From: Planctomyces sp. SH-PL14
GTDB taxonomy: Bacteria; Planctomycetota; Planctomycetia; Planctomycetales; Planctomycetaceae
Length of the DNA stretch: 64,000 nucleotides
Assembly (NCBI RefSeq): GCF_001610835.1
Contig: NZ_CP011270.1
Span: 3,428,001 to 3,492,000 of the forward strand
Direction of reading: 5' to 3'
Of the stretch, positions 1-9,268 are shown piece by piece (positions within the stretch are counted from its first letter, which is position 1; every line of letters begins with the position of its first letter). The position numbers were made by a program, and so were the translations under genes. The notes under the pieces are model-generated. The model did not search any database, had not been told where the DNA came from, and saw only the letters and a list, made by a program, of their open reading frames with translations.

Positions 1-1920
1 GATCCGGAACGCCGCGCCCGGTGCGAGCATGATCTCCGTCTCTTCCTGCTGACCTACTTCCCGCAGGCCTTCCCGCTCCCGTTCGGCGATGATCACCTCG
101 ACGTCATCCGCAACATTGAGGCGGCCGTCGCCGAGCAGAAGATCTTTACGCTGGCCATGCCCCGCGGATCGGGGAAAACGACCATTTGCGAAGGGGCGGG
201 CGGGTGGATCGCCGCCTACGGCAAGATGCCATTCCTGATGATCGTCCACGCCACGGAGGACAAGGCCGTCGCCGGCCTCGAGAAGATCAAGGCGGAGTTC
301 GAAAAGAACGAACTCCTCGCCGAGGACTTCCCCGAGGTCTGCTACCCGATCATCAAGCTCGAGGGGATCCGCAACCGGGCCAAGGGCCAGGTCCTGAACG
401 GTCTCCCGACGGAGATCATGTGGAAGGACCAGGAGATTCGCTTTCCGACGGTCCCCGGCTCGAAGGCCTCCGGCCTGATCTTCACCTCTCACGGGATCGA
501 TTCGGCGATGCGCGGAGCGAACCGCCGTGCTCCGGACGGGCGACGGATTCGCCCCAACTTCATTCTGATCGACGACCCCCAGACGGACTCGAGCGCGAAG
601 TCCCGCGACGAATGCACGAAGCGGCTCGAGATCATCACGAAGGGGATCAAGGGGCTCGTCGGGCCCGGGGAGTCCCTCGGCGGCGTGATCCCCTGCACGG
701 TGATCCAGCCCGGCGACGTCGCCCACACGCTGCTCAACTCGAAGCTCTATCCCGACTTCAACGGGAAGACGTACCAGCTCCTCTACGGAGAATCGAAGCG
801 GATGGACCTGTGGCAGCAGTATGCCTCGCTCCTCCGCCTCGAGAAGGAAGAGAAGCGGCCCTGCATCGAGTCCCGGGATTTCTACATCGCGTACCGGGCC
901 GAGATGGACGAGGGGCTGCGGGCCGGCTGGGAGTACCGGAAGCAGGCGCACCACGTCTCGGCGATCCAGTACGCGATGGAGCTGTTCCTGTTCGAGCCGG
1001 ACTACTTCTACGCGGAGGGGCAGAACGACCCGCAGGACCCGCGGGCGGCCGATGACAAGTTCCTCCGCGCCGACGACATCGCCAAGAAGGTCACGAACTA
1101 CATCCGTCGCCAGGTCCCGCTCGACGTCCGCTGGATCACGGCCCACATCGACGTGCAGAAGAACCTGCTCTTCTACAAGGTTATCGGCTGGACGCCGAAC
1201 TTCAGCGGGTACGTCCTCGAGTACGGGACTTTCCCCGAGCAGCTCCTCTCTCACTTCACCGCCCGCCAGGCGAGCCCCACGCTGGCCGACATTTTTCCGG
1301 GCTCCTCTGTCGAGACCGCCCTCTACAAGGGGCTCGAGGCGGCGTTCCGCCAGCTCTTCACGACGGAATACCTCCGGATCGACGGTCTCAAGTGCCGGCT
1401 GTCGATCCTGGGCGTCGACGCGAACTGGCAGACGAAAACGGTGAAGAAGGCCTGTGTCGAGTCCCCCTGGGCGGGCTCGATCATGCCCATGCACGGCAAC
1501 TTCATCGGCCCGAACGAGTGCCCGATCTCGGAATACAAGAAGCGGGAGGGGGAGTTCATCGGCGACGAATGGATCATCGCGGCCAAGAACGGCATCCGGT
1601 ACACGCGGTACGACTCGAACTACTGGAAGACGTTCGCCGGCCGCCGCCTCGCCTCGCCATACCCGAATCCCGGCTGCCTCGTCCTCTACGGTCCTGAGGG
1701 AACCCGCCACACGCTGCTCTCGCGCCACCTCGACTCGGAAATCCGAACGCCGACGACCGGAAAGCGGACTGTCGATCAGTGGGACCTCCGGCCGGGCGAG
1801 TCAGAGAACCACTGGTGGGACAACGCGGTCGCGAACTGCGTCCTGGCGTCGATTTCCGGGGCTCAGACGACGCAAACGGAACGGAAGCAGGTCCGGGAGG
1901 AGAGAGAAATACACTTCTAG
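1..1920 (+). CDS. Phage terminase large subunit (5'-truncated by window edge)
   Basis: This is the DNA-packaging motor: an N-terminal ATPase drives DNA into the prohead and a C-terminal nuclease cuts concatemers. The frame is open from base 1, so the ATG at 157, which sits inside the Walker A region, is not the real start. 639 residues are visible. The Walker A motif PRGSGKTT lies around residue 55 and a Walker B-like FILIDDP around residue 190. Acidic positions in HIDVQ, ILGVDANW and WWDNAV are placed as expected for the RNase H-like nuclease. The overall type is GpA-like. The next phage gene on this strand does not begin until 4657, because two opposite-strand genes intervene. Confidence 0.92.
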   Translation, partial: DPERRARCEHDLRLFLLTYFPQAFPLPFGDDHLDVIRNIEAAVAEQKIFTLAMPRGSGKTTICEGAGGWIAAYGKMPFLMIVHATEDKAVAGLEKIKAEFEKNELLAEDFPEVCYPIIKLEGIRNRAKGQVLNGLPTEIMWKDQEIRFPTVPGSKASGLIFTSHGIDSAMRGANRRAPDGRRIRPNFILIDDPQTDSSAKSRDECTKRLEIITKGIKGLVGPGESLGGVIPCTVIQPGDVAHTLLNSKLYPDFNGKTYQLLYGESKRMDLWQQYASLLRLEKEEKRPCIESRDFYIAYRAEMDEGLRAGWEYRKQAHHVSAIQYAMELFLFEPDYFYAEGQNDPQDPRAADDKFLRADDIAKKVTNYIRRQVPLDVRWITAHIDVQKNLLFYKVIGWTPNFSGYVLEYGTFPEQLLSHFTARQASPTLADIFPGSSVETALYKGLEAAFRQLFTTEYLRIDGLKCRLSILGVDANWQTKTVKKACVESPWAGSIMPMHGNFIGPNECPISEYKKREGEFIGDEWIIAAKNGIRYTRYDSNYWKTFAGRRLASPYPNPGCLVLYGPEGTRHTLLSRHLDSEIRTPTTGKRTVDQWDLRPGESENHWWDNAVANCVLASISGAQTTQTERKQVREEREIHF

Positions 1921-1939
1921 GCTATTCTTCGCTCTGTCG

Positions 1940-2842
1940 TCACACTTCCCAAAGCGAGTCCGTCTTGTAATGGCTTCGGAAGAATGCCACCAAGGCATCA
2001 GCCTTTGGCTTTATGTCTTTGTATTCCGCGGCGAATTTATTTGCCACAGAATAGGGCGTGAAGCTGCCTAGGTCGTCAGCAGACGGGAATAGCTCCGGAA
2101 GCCTTCTCGCCTCTGCCTCAAGAATCTTGAACATTTTCGTTTTGTTGTCGTGCACGGCGTCCAAGATTTCCTTTGTAAGTCGAATACATTCGGTAGGCAG
2201 CAAGGGGTTCTCGGTCATCTTCTGCAGTCGCCCGACAGTTTTCGCATAAGCGTTCGGGAGGTGAATCTGTTCTTGCTTGTATTCCTGCCAGTTCTCCTTC
2301 AGGAATTTACGGCGACTCTCCACCTTCTTTCTGACATCGTCCGGAGAAGACTTTCGGGGAGTGTCGATCAATTCCCAGCCGGCACTGGGCAACACAAGGC
2401 CGCTCGCACACTTTGCGGAACTGTACGGTCTTTTGCCCTCGTCTACCTTGGTATTGAAAAAGCAATTGGCATAGCTGTCTGCCAAAGACACGGCGTTTGC
2501 GACGATAAATTCATTGTACGCAAACAGTTCTCGTAGCTCAATTTCGTCTTTTCCGATAAACATGCTGACAAGCTGCTTGGCTGCTGCCAACTGCTCCTTG
2601 AACACCTCAGTTCTGAGTGGTTGCAACAGGGTCCGGCTCGCGCTTCGGTAAGTCTTTACCGTTACAACGGAGAGGCAGATCCAAAAGGCACACTGAATTA
2701 TTATCTGCGTAATGTCGATCCAGTCCTTCTCGTCCCCACCAGTGGGCTGCGGGGAAACTGCGGCAGCCCACAGACTTGAGTGCATCGCCAAAAGTGCAAT
2801 GGCTGTAGTGCCCGCGACTACCAGAACTCGCTTGGTCTTCAT
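1940..2842 (-). CDS. Unknown membrane-anchored protein inserted in phage packaging module
   Basis: I do not recognise this 300-residue protein. It starts with a signal-peptide-like segment (basic n-region, hydrophobic core, possible cleavage after LWA near residue 26), followed by a second hydrophobic helix at about residues 41-60 and then a mainly helical, charged domain of about 230 residues. It runs against the direction of the surrounding phage genes, its stop is 20 bp from the terminase stop, and its codons are clearly less GC-rich than its neighbours. These are typical signs of an independently expressed phage cargo gene ('moron'). The adjacent gene at 3087-4574 shares orientation, base composition and a membrane segment, so the two may form a unit. 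A role in superinfection exclusion or host modification is inference only. Confidence 0.75.
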   Translation of the reverse strand: MKTKRVLVVAGTTAIALLAMHSSLWAAAVSPQPTGGDEKDWIDITQIIIQCAFWICLSVVTVKTYRSASRTLLQPLRTEVFKEQLAAAKQLVSMFIGKDEIELRELFAYNEFIVANAVSLADSYANCFFNTKVDEGKRPYSSAKCASGLVLPSAGWELIDTPRKSSPDDVRKKVESRRKFLKENWQEYKQEQIHLPNAYAKTVGRLQKMTENPLLPTECIRLTKEILDAVHDNKTKMFKILEAEARRLPELFPSADDLGSFTPYSVANKFAAEYKDIKPKADALVAFFRSHYKTDSLWEV

Positions 2843-3086
2843 GGTTTTGCAATGTGCGAAAAGTGTCGAGATTGGGTGTTAATCCTTGCCATTTGCCGTC
2901 GGGAGTTAATGCGGACTCGCGAAGGTGAGACCGCTGGAGCCGGCCTTGGAAGTGCAACGGAATGCTCAATCTGGTCGCCCCCTCCCCTGCTTCGGGCTAG
3001 CGAAGATCCGACTTCGGCTCAGGGCAATTCAGGATACAAATGCGGGATGTGCGCCCGCGGAGCCGTAGCTGCTGGGGACGACGAGG
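2843..3086. other. Spacer between the two opposite-strand cargo genes
   Basis: This 244-bp stretch separates the start of the 1940-2842 gene from the stop of the 3087-4574 gene. It is AT-richer than the phage genes and probably holds the promoter of the first gene. No convincing gene or terminator is visible. Confidence 0.4.
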
Positions 3087-4574
3087 TCATTTAGGTGGTT
3101 TGCTCGTGGAATCATCTTTGGGGGCTGCAGGATCCTTCTTCTCAGTGGCGTCCTGCTTTACTTCAGCTCTCGGTGTTATTGTGTACGTCCACTGCCCGTC
3201 TTTAATTTCTTTGTCAACCTTCCAGGTGAGCCCTGGCTGCCCGAAGGGGTTTGTACGTATTATGGTTTTGTCTCCAATAACCCACGTATTGACATCCGTG
3301 CTGTTTCCTCTTGCCCACGGTTGCGAATAGATCCAACCTTCGATGTCAGCGGCAGACTTCTGCGCGGCGATGTGCTCTTCCATTCTTTTTGCGCGAGCGG
3401 CTTCAGCTTCATTCGCAATAGCAGTGAGACTAGCCCTCAGTGCAGCCCCCTGTCTGTCGAACACCTCAGAGGACGCAATCTTCAGCTTTTCTATGAGCTG
3501 TTCATTCTGCTTCATGTGTGCTGCCTCAGCCTCAGTTGCGATGGCAGCAAGACTCGCTCGAAGCGCAGTGCCCTGCTTCTCGAACAGTTCGGTGGATGCG
3601 CCCTGCAATTTGGTAATGAGCTGCTCCAGTTGCTTCGTGCGAGCGGCCTCAGCGTCAGTTGCGATAGCTGCAAGGTTGGCTTTCAGTGCAACTCCTTGTG
3701 TTTCGAACACCTTGGTGGATGCTGCCTGCAATTCAGCCGTGAGGTGTTCAATCTGCTTCGTACGACCGGCCTCCGCCTCGATCGACGCAGAAACGAGACT
3801 AGATTTCAGCTCGGCCGATTGCATTCGAAACATCTCCATCGCCAGCTTGCGATGTTCTGCAAGTTCGCCATGAAATCCGTTCAATGGATTGACCCCGGTC
3901 CGATTCGCATCGTTCGCGATCGAAGATGTGGTTGGAATCAAGTAGGGCAATCCGGCGACTATCAGTACGAACATTGCTAAGAAGACTGTGAATCCTCCGC
4001 GAAATGCTGCCCGCCCCCGAGCCGATCTGTCTACTGAGTCAACCCAGCGAACAGGGACACGTGATCCGACGATGTCGTCTGGGGAAATCTCGTCGACTTC
4101 GTGAAGAGGCTTGCCCTCGGACGTGACAAAGCCTTTGACGATGTACTTGTCACCGCGATTAAATGGCTTGAAGTTCAGATCGACTATTTGATGAGGATTC
4201 GACGGACTAGGCTTGCTGTCAAAGCTCATTTTATGATGACGATCCTTCGATATCTCTTCGATGTGAATGAACCTGTGTCCGTCGGGGAGGGTGAGGCCCC
4301 AGTTGAAGATCTCGTGGTTCATCTCTGAATCATTGATTAGCACAACTCTCAGCAATGACAGATTCTTGTAGGTGTGGCTTCGATCGCCTTCCTCAACCAA
4401 CACGTTTGCGCGGATTTGTGATGGGGCGGCGCCGGCGAGAATACCATCAAGAGTGGTCTGACGCACAACTTTCGGCAGCCTCGCTTTCCAGTAGTCGTAG
4501 CCGATCTTCAAGGTGGTTGCGCCGATACTTCCGCCAGCGAGTCCCTGAAGAAATCTCAGCCAATTATCGCCCAT
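3087..4574 (-). CDS. Unknown membrane protein with four 41-residue coiled-coil repeats
   Basis: 495 residues, not recognised. A short amphipathic N-terminus is followed by a beta-rich domain (about 55-185), one transmembrane helix (about 194-213), then tandem 41-residue alpha-helical repeats at about 273-313, 314-354 and 355-395, with a degenerate copy before and a partial one after. Each repeat carries an AALRASLxAIAxEAEAA-like core. A C-terminal beta segment (about 420-470) and a Lys/Pro-rich tail close the protein. The ATG at 4574 is preferred over the in-frame GTG at 4586 because GGAGG sits 5 bp upstream of it. The gene is AT-richer than the phage core and opposes it, as does its neighbour. 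The architecture suggests a membrane-anchored rod presenting small domains at both ends. Function unknown. Confidence 0.75.
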   Translation of the reverse strand: MGDNWLRFLQGLAGGSIGATTLKIGYDYWKARLPKVVRQTTLDGILAGAAPSQIRANVLVEEGDRSHTYKNLSLLRVVLINDSEMNHEIFNWGLTLPDGHRFIHIEEISKDRHHKMSFDSKPSPSNPHQIVDLNFKPFNRGDKYIVKGFVTSEGKPLHEVDEISPDDIVGSRVPVRWVDSVDRSARGRAAFRGGFTVFLAMFVLIVAGLPYLIPTTSSIANDANRTGVNPLNGFHGELAEHRKLAMEMFRMQSAELKSSLVSASIEAEAGRTKQIEHLTAELQAASTKVFETQGVALKANLAAIATDAEAARTKQLEQLITKLQGASTELFEKQGTALRASLAAIATEAEAAHMKQNEQLIEKLKIASSEVFDRQGAALRASLTAIANEAEAARAKRMEEHIAAQKSAADIEGWIYSQPWARGNSTDVNTWVIGDKTIIRTNPFGQPGLTWKVDKEIKDGQWTYTITPRAEVKQDATEKKDPAAPKDDSTSKPPK

Positions 4575-4656
4575 TCCTCCCTCCACGTCGTCGTCCGGTC
4601 CCTCATGGGAGGTGCCGGCTTGACCCTAGAAAAGTGCGTCACCGAGTGTCGCACGC

Positions 4657-4875
4657 ATGGCCACTCCGGAAGACTATACTGTTGAGATCGCCCGTCTGGA
4701 ACGGCTGCTCAATGCTGGCGTCACGTCCGGAAACACGGACGGTCGCTCCGCGACGTTCGACTTGGCGGCAATTCGGCAGCGGCTCGCGGAGCTGAAATCC
4801 GCTCAGTTCACGGCTGGGCTCGGGGACGGTTATTACCGGCCCCGCAACGCGACCATCGACCTCTCGGGGGCCTGA
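4657..4875 (+). CDS. gpW-like head-tail joining protein
   Basis: 72 residues, the size of lambda gpW-type connectors, which sit on the portal and stabilise packaged DNA. The pattern is an N-terminal helix (IARLERLLNAG), a short beta hairpin containing DGRSATF, and a second helix (LAAIRQRLAELKS), as in the gpW family. Its TGA overlaps the portal ATG (ATGA-type junction), which fits translational coupling and its usual position just before the portal gene. It follows a strand switch, so its promoter probably lies in 4590-4650 or transcription arrives from the terminase gene across the opposing genes. Confidence 0.75.
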   Translation: MATPEDYTVEIARLERLLNAGVTSGNTDGRSATFDLAAIRQRLAELKSAQFTAGLGDGYYRPRNATIDLSGA

Positions 4876-6323
4876 TGGGACGCTTCACCAACGCCTGCCG
4901 CGCTTTCGGCCGGTCTCTCTTCGGCTACGGGTACGACGCCATCGCCCCGTCCAACAAGCGAGAGCGGATCCAGGTCCACAACGGGACCGAAGACGAGATT
5001 CTGAAACAGCAGGACCGGGCCTCGCTGATTTCGGTCTCCCGCACGCTCCACCGGAACTCGTCCATCGTCCAGTGGATGGTGGAGCGGCACCTCGATTTCG
5101 TCTCGTCGTTCACGTACCAGTGCATGCACCCCGACAAGGGGTTCAAGCGCGCCGTCGAAGAGCTCATCCGGGAGCGGTCGAAGCGGGAGAACGCCGACGT
5201 CACCGGGCGATTCCGCCTCGACAAGATCGTCCGCCTCTCGGAGTGCTCGAGGACGACGGACGGAGATCTCCTCCACGTCCACCTCGCCAGCAACAAGATC
5301 CAGACCATCAGTGGTGACCGGATCCGGAATCGGGACGGCGCGGACCAGGACGACTGGATCAACGGCGTCCGGCTGCGGAAGGACGGCTCCGTCCGCTCCT
5401 ATGGGATCTACCGTAGGAAGTACGGGGGGTATGAGTGGGAGCGAGAGCTCTCCGCGGAAAACGCCTTCCTGCACGGCTATTTCCGCAGGGGCTCGCAATA
5501 CCGCGGGATCAGCCCGCTCGCGTCGGCCTGCAACGGACTCCGCGACATCTACACGACGATGGAGCTGGCCCGCGCCAAAATGAAGGTCGGGCAGATCTTC
5601 GCTCTCGCGCTGACCTCTGACCCGAACCCGATCCCGGGCGTGCCGGACATTGCCGGCAACGCGACAACGCAAGAGACGCCGCGGGGCGACGGGACCACCG
5701 TCCGAACAACCAAGGTCGACTTCGGCGCCGGGCCCCAGGTCCTGCAGCTCCGCGGGAACGAGAAGGCGGAGTTCCTCGAATCCAACGCCCCGGGCAGCGG
5801 CTTCCTGGATCTTCACGAAGCCGAGATCGCCGTGGCCCTGAAGTGCCTCGATCTGCCCTACAGCTTCTTCGACGAGAGCCACACGAATTTCGTCGGACAA
5901 CTGGCCGCTCTGCAGTTGTACAAGGTCGCGTGCCGCACCAAGCGTGATGACAACATCGAGCTCCTCGATTGGCACACCGACCGGTGGCTCACGAATGCGG
6001 TCCTCTCCGGTGACCTGACTCTCCCCCGGGGGATGACGGTTGACCAGGTCCCGTACGCGTGGATCCCGATCGGCCTCCCGTGGTGGGACAAAGCCAAACA
6101 GATCCGCAGCGAGCTCGCCGCAATCTCCGGTGGCCTGGGCAACCCCCAGGAGACCTGCCGCGAGATGGGGGGCGAGTTCGAGCACAACATCGACCAGATG
6201 GCTGCCGCCCTCGAGTACGCCGACGAGAAGTTGTCCCGCTTCGGCGTCCGTCTCCGCTGGGACAACCCCACGCCAATCAACGTCCTGCCCGTCGCTGAGC
6301 CCGTGGAAGCTCCCGAGTCATGA
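4875..6323 (+). CDS. Phage portal protein (lambda family)
   Basis: 482 residues. It forms the dodecameric ring through which DNA enters and leaves the head. Hallmarks include the N-terminal region with RNSSIVQWMVER, RGISPLASACNGLRDI in the core, and the C-terminal segment with PIGLPWWDKAKQIRSEL followed by a GGLGNPQETCREMGGEFE pattern, all typical of lambda-type portals. The start overlaps the stop of the gpW-like gene and its stop overlaps the start of the next gene by ATGA, so the three are translationally coupled. Length is normal for the family. Confidence 0.93.
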   Translation: MGRFTNACRAFGRSLFGYGYDAIAPSNKRERIQVHNGTEDEILKQQDRASLISVSRTLHRNSSIVQWMVERHLDFVSSFTYQCMHPDKGFKRAVEELIRERSKRENADVTGRFRLDKIVRLSECSRTTDGDLLHVHLASNKIQTISGDRIRNRDGADQDDWINGVRLRKDGSVRSYGIYRRKYGGYEWERELSAENAFLHGYFRRGSQYRGISPLASACNGLRDIYTTMELARAKMKVGQIFALALTSDPNPIPGVPDIAGNATTQETPRGDGTTVRTTKVDFGAGPQVLQLRGNEKAEFLESNAPGSGFLDLHEAEIAVALKCLDLPYSFFDESHTNFVGQLAALQLYKVACRTKRDDNIELLDWHTDRWLTNAVLSGDLTLPRGMTVDQVPYAWIPIGLPWWDKAKQIRSELAAISGGLGNPQETCREMGGEFEHNIDQMAAALEYADEKLSRFGVRLRWDNPTPINVLPVAEPVEAPES

Positions 6324-7624
6324 CCACCGCCATTCCCGCCCGACCGCTCAACTTTCACCGCGGATCCCTCGCCAAGGGCCTCGCGGCGGGCGAGCTGCCG
6401 CGCGTCGAGCGGGACGGGGGGAACCAGGGGGCGGGGCTGATCCGCGGTTTCTCGCTCATCTCCCGCGGCGAAGCCCTCGGCCATCGCTTCTGGATCGATC
6501 AGACGATGGTGGGACAGGTCCATAACGCGACTCTCGAGGCGGGTGACAAGGGCCTCAAGGTGCGATTCACGCACCCCAGCCTCTCCGCAGATGGCCTCGG
6601 CACGTATCTCGGCCGCGCCGTCCGTCGGACGAAGGCCGAGGACGAAGCCTACGTTGACCAGGCATTCGCCGATCTCCACTTCAGCAAGACCGCCCACACC
6701 GCTCCCGATGGCGATCTCGCGTCGTACGTCATGGACCTGGCGGAGAACGAGCCCGATCAGTTCGGAGCCAGCATCGTCTTCCTGCACGACGGTAAGGCGG
6801 AAGAGGAGTTTGCGCTCGCCCACGGAGCGTTCTGGGACGAGGACCCGTACTACGGCCCGTTCCTGAACTTTGCGAAGTTCCAGTCCCCCGACCCGCTCAA
6901 CGTCAACAACTACCCGCATTGCCGGCTGGCCGATCTCCACGGCGCCGACGTCGTCGACGAGCCCGCCGCCAACCCCGGGGGACTGTTCCACCGGAAGGCC
7001 TCCGCCGCCCACGAGGCGAATGCCCTCGCGGCCTTCGCTCTCGGTCTCAAGGGGGCCGAGCGCCCCACCCTGACCTCTCTGAACATGGATCCCGATCGGG
7101 TCCAGTCGTTCGTTTCCCGTTTCCTGGATCAGAACGGGCTCGTTCTGGCCCGAAAGGATGACTCCATGTCCACCGCCGCTTCCTCGACTCCTGCTGCTCC
7201 GGCTCCCGCGGCGGCCCCGCCGGCCGTCACCCCGCTCGCTGCTGGCACGCTCCCCACGACGGCGCCGGCCGCCGAGAAGCCGGCCGATACGGCCCCAGTG
7301 ATGATCACCCGCGACCAGCTCGGAGCCTGGACGGCGGAGTTCGGCGCCGAGAACGCGGTGAACTGGCTGGCAGCCGGCCACGACCTGGGCGAGGCCCGCC
7401 GGCTCCACAACGCCGCTCTCCAAGAGCAGCTCGCCGCCTCCCGCAACGAGACGAAGGAGCTTCAGGAGCGTCTCGCCTCGGCTCGCGTCGGGGAAAAGGA
7501 CGCCCTCTCCGCCGACGCTGAGTCGGTCGACAAGGAGAAGCCTAAGGCCGATCCGGACGCGTCCGCTGTCGATCGCCTGACGGCGGCGAACGAGGCGCGG
7601 CTCAATCGGACTGCCAAGAAGTAA
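6320..7624 (+). CDS. Putative prohead protease fused to scaffold domain
   Basis: 434 residues. The position directly after the portal and before the capsid is that of the maturation protease and scaffold. The N-terminal about 230 residues include GLIRGFSLISRGEALG, KGLKVRFTHPSLS and a SKTAHTAPDGDLASYVMDLA block shared, as I recall, with uncharacterised phage 'head maturation' proteins. A Pro/Ala linker (about 285-325) then leads into a charged helical C-terminus (about 330-434) typical of a scaffold. I do not see a clear Ser-Lys or Ser-His-Asp catalytic set, so protease activity rests on position. Start overlaps the portal stop (ATGA). Confidence 0.7.
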   Translation: MTTAIPARPLNFHRGSLAKGLAAGELPRVERDGGNQGAGLIRGFSLISRGEALGHRFWIDQTMVGQVHNATLEAGDKGLKVRFTHPSLSADGLGTYLGRAVRRTKAEDEAYVDQAFADLHFSKTAHTAPDGDLASYVMDLAENEPDQFGASIVFLHDGKAEEEFALAHGAFWDEDPYYGPFLNFAKFQSPDPLNVNNYPHCRLADLHGADVVDEPAANPGGLFHRKASAAHEANALAAFALGLKGAERPTLTSLNMDPDRVQSFVSRFLDQNGLVLARKDDSMSTAASSTPAAPAPAAAPPAVTPLAAGTLPTTAPAAEKPADTAPVMITRDQLGAWTAEFGAENAVNWLAAGHDLGEARRLHNAALQEQLAASRNETKELQERLASARVGEKDALSADAESVDKEKPKADPDASAVDRLTAANEARLNRTAKK

Positions 7625-7733
7625 CTGCCGCCCCCCAATTCACGAGAGAGCGGGATCCCCTGCCAGAGGCTTCCCCTCGGTTCGACTGACTCGCCTCTGG
7701 CTCTCCATCGCGTTCCCTTCCTGAGGTTTCTCC

Positions 7734-8687
7734 ATGGCTCGCCCCACTCTTCTCGATATGGCCAAACTGCGGGCCGACGACGGCGTCGTCGATCTGCTCG
7801 ACGAGGCCATGATCGACGCCCCCGAGCTCCGGTACATCACCGGCATGCCGATCGTCGGCAGCTCGTTCAAGTCCCTCGTCCGGATCAAGCTCCCCCGGGT
7901 CGGATTCTCGAACGCCAACAACGGCGTCGATCCCGGCAAGTCGGAGTACAAGCTGCAGCAGTTCGAGTGCTTCCCGATCACCCCGCGGTTCGAGGTCCAC
8001 GACGTCGTGGCTGTCGAGCATCCGAAGGGAGTCGCCGGGGCCCTCGCCGACGAAGCGGTCGCCATGACGTCGGCCGTCTTGCAGCACTTCGCCCGCTGCC
8101 TCTACTACGGCTTGGCGTATGACCCGAAGGGCTTCCCTGGCCTTAACGAGCTGATTCCCGACCGCAACGTCATTGACGCCGGCGGGACGGGCGATGCCCA
8201 GCAGACGAGCGTCTACCTGTTCCGCGTCAGCGAGCAGGACCTGCAGTTCGTCTACGGTCACAACGGCTCGATCAAGATGGGCGATCCCCGTGAGGAGACG
8301 CTCACCGGAGCCAACGGCAAGCCCATGAACGGCTGGGTCCAGACCATGATGGCCCACCTGGGCCTTATGACCCGCACGCCGCGGACGATGGTCAAGATCA
8401 AGGGCGTCAGCCTCCTGCATCCGCTGACCGACGCCCACCTCGGCGACGCGATGACGCGTTTCCCCGCCGGCCGCGGCCCCTCGGGGATCTGGCTGAACCG
8501 GATCGGGATGGAATCGCTGGTCCAGTCCCGGACCACAGAGCTGCTCCCCCGCCCGGCGATGCCGTCGGACTGGAACGGCACTCCGTTCCGCCTGACCGAG
8601 GCGATCGTCACCGGCGAAGAGGGAGTCATCCCGTCCCAGGATGACGAAGTCGACCTGTCGTTCAAGAACAGCGTCGTCGCCGAGTAA
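7734..8687 (+). CDS. Major capsid protein
   Basis: 317 residues, in the canonical place after protease-scaffold and before the cement protein. The N-terminus is helical, followed by a mixed alpha/beta body with RFEVHDVVAVEHPKGVAG and a C-terminal beta-rich region (PFRLTEAIVTGEEG), compatible with an HK97-type fold. The length is typical for a capsid without a separate delta domain. A 109-bp spacer precedes it. I expect it to be the most abundant structural protein of the particle. Confidence 0.82.
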   Translation: MARPTLLDMAKLRADDGVVDLLDEAMIDAPELRYITGMPIVGSSFKSLVRIKLPRVGFSNANNGVDPGKSEYKLQQFECFPITPRFEVHDVVAVEHPKGVAGALADEAVAMTSAVLQHFARCLYYGLAYDPKGFPGLNELIPDRNVIDAGGTGDAQQTSVYLFRVSEQDLQFVYGHNGSIKMGDPREETLTGANGKPMNGWVQTMMAHLGLMTRTPRTMVKIKGVSLLHPLTDAHLGDAMTRFPAGRGPSGIWLNRIGMESLVQSRTTELLPRPAMPSDWNGTPFRLTEAIVTGEEGVIPSQDDEVDLSFKNSVVAE

Positions 8688-8786
8688 GCCCCGCGGCCGC
8701 CGCCCACTTCTGCGGCGCGAGATCCGGACCGGGAGGAGCGGTTCTCCTCCCTTTTCTTTCGCTCACACTCCTCACCCGAGGCTTTC

Positions 8787-9182
8787 ATGTTGACCCGCAA
8801 AGACGCCCTGTTGTCGGTGTCGAAGGCGCTGCCCAACGGGGCCGCGACCATCGCCTCCGACCCGATCGACCTCGGAAAGGGCCCCAAGCTCTCCGATGGC
8901 GAGCTCCTCCTCGAGATCCCGGCCCTCGCGACCGGCCTCCTGCCGGACACGCAGACCGTGACCTACACGATCGAGTCCTGTGCCGACGCGGCGTTCGGCT
9001 CGGGAGTCGTCTCCCACGCCCAGGGGACCGTTCAGACGGGTGCCGGCGGCGCCGGCGCGGCGGCCACGAAGGTCCGCCACAAGCCCGCCTCCACGTCCCA
9101 CCGTTACTGGCGGGCGAAGGCGATCAAGACCGGGGCGGCCAACGCCTCGGCCGCGTCGCTGACCCTCTCCTATGTGACCTGA
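8787..9182 (+). CDS. Capsid cement/decoration protein (Bbp16-like)
   Basis: 131 residues, all beta. Pattern: IDLG, then a beta strand ELLLEIPAL, then TQTVTYTIESCADAAF, a glycine-rich loop, and a C-terminal RYWRAKAIKTG segment. This resembles the Bbp16 family of capsid cementing proteins, which bind the outside of the shell after expansion. Position immediately after the major capsid gene supports this. Similarity is judged by pattern only. Confidence 0.65.
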   Translation: MLTRKDALLSVSKALPNGAATIASDPIDLGKGPKLSDGELLLEIPALATGLLPDTQTVTYTIESCADAAFGSGVVSHAQGTVQTGAGGAGAAATKVRHKPASTSHRYWRAKAIKTGAANASAASLTLSYVT

Positions 9183-9268
9183 GACACGGCTTCGGGCCGC
9201 GGGCGTCCTCGGCTCTTGAATTCCGCAGCCGAGAACTCACCCCGCGGTCCGAAGCCTGAGCCCTTCCC

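Noticed and set aside
4833-6185. Minus-strand open frame opposite the portal gene
   Set aside because: The portal protein is clear on the plus strand; the minus frame has no recognisable domain.
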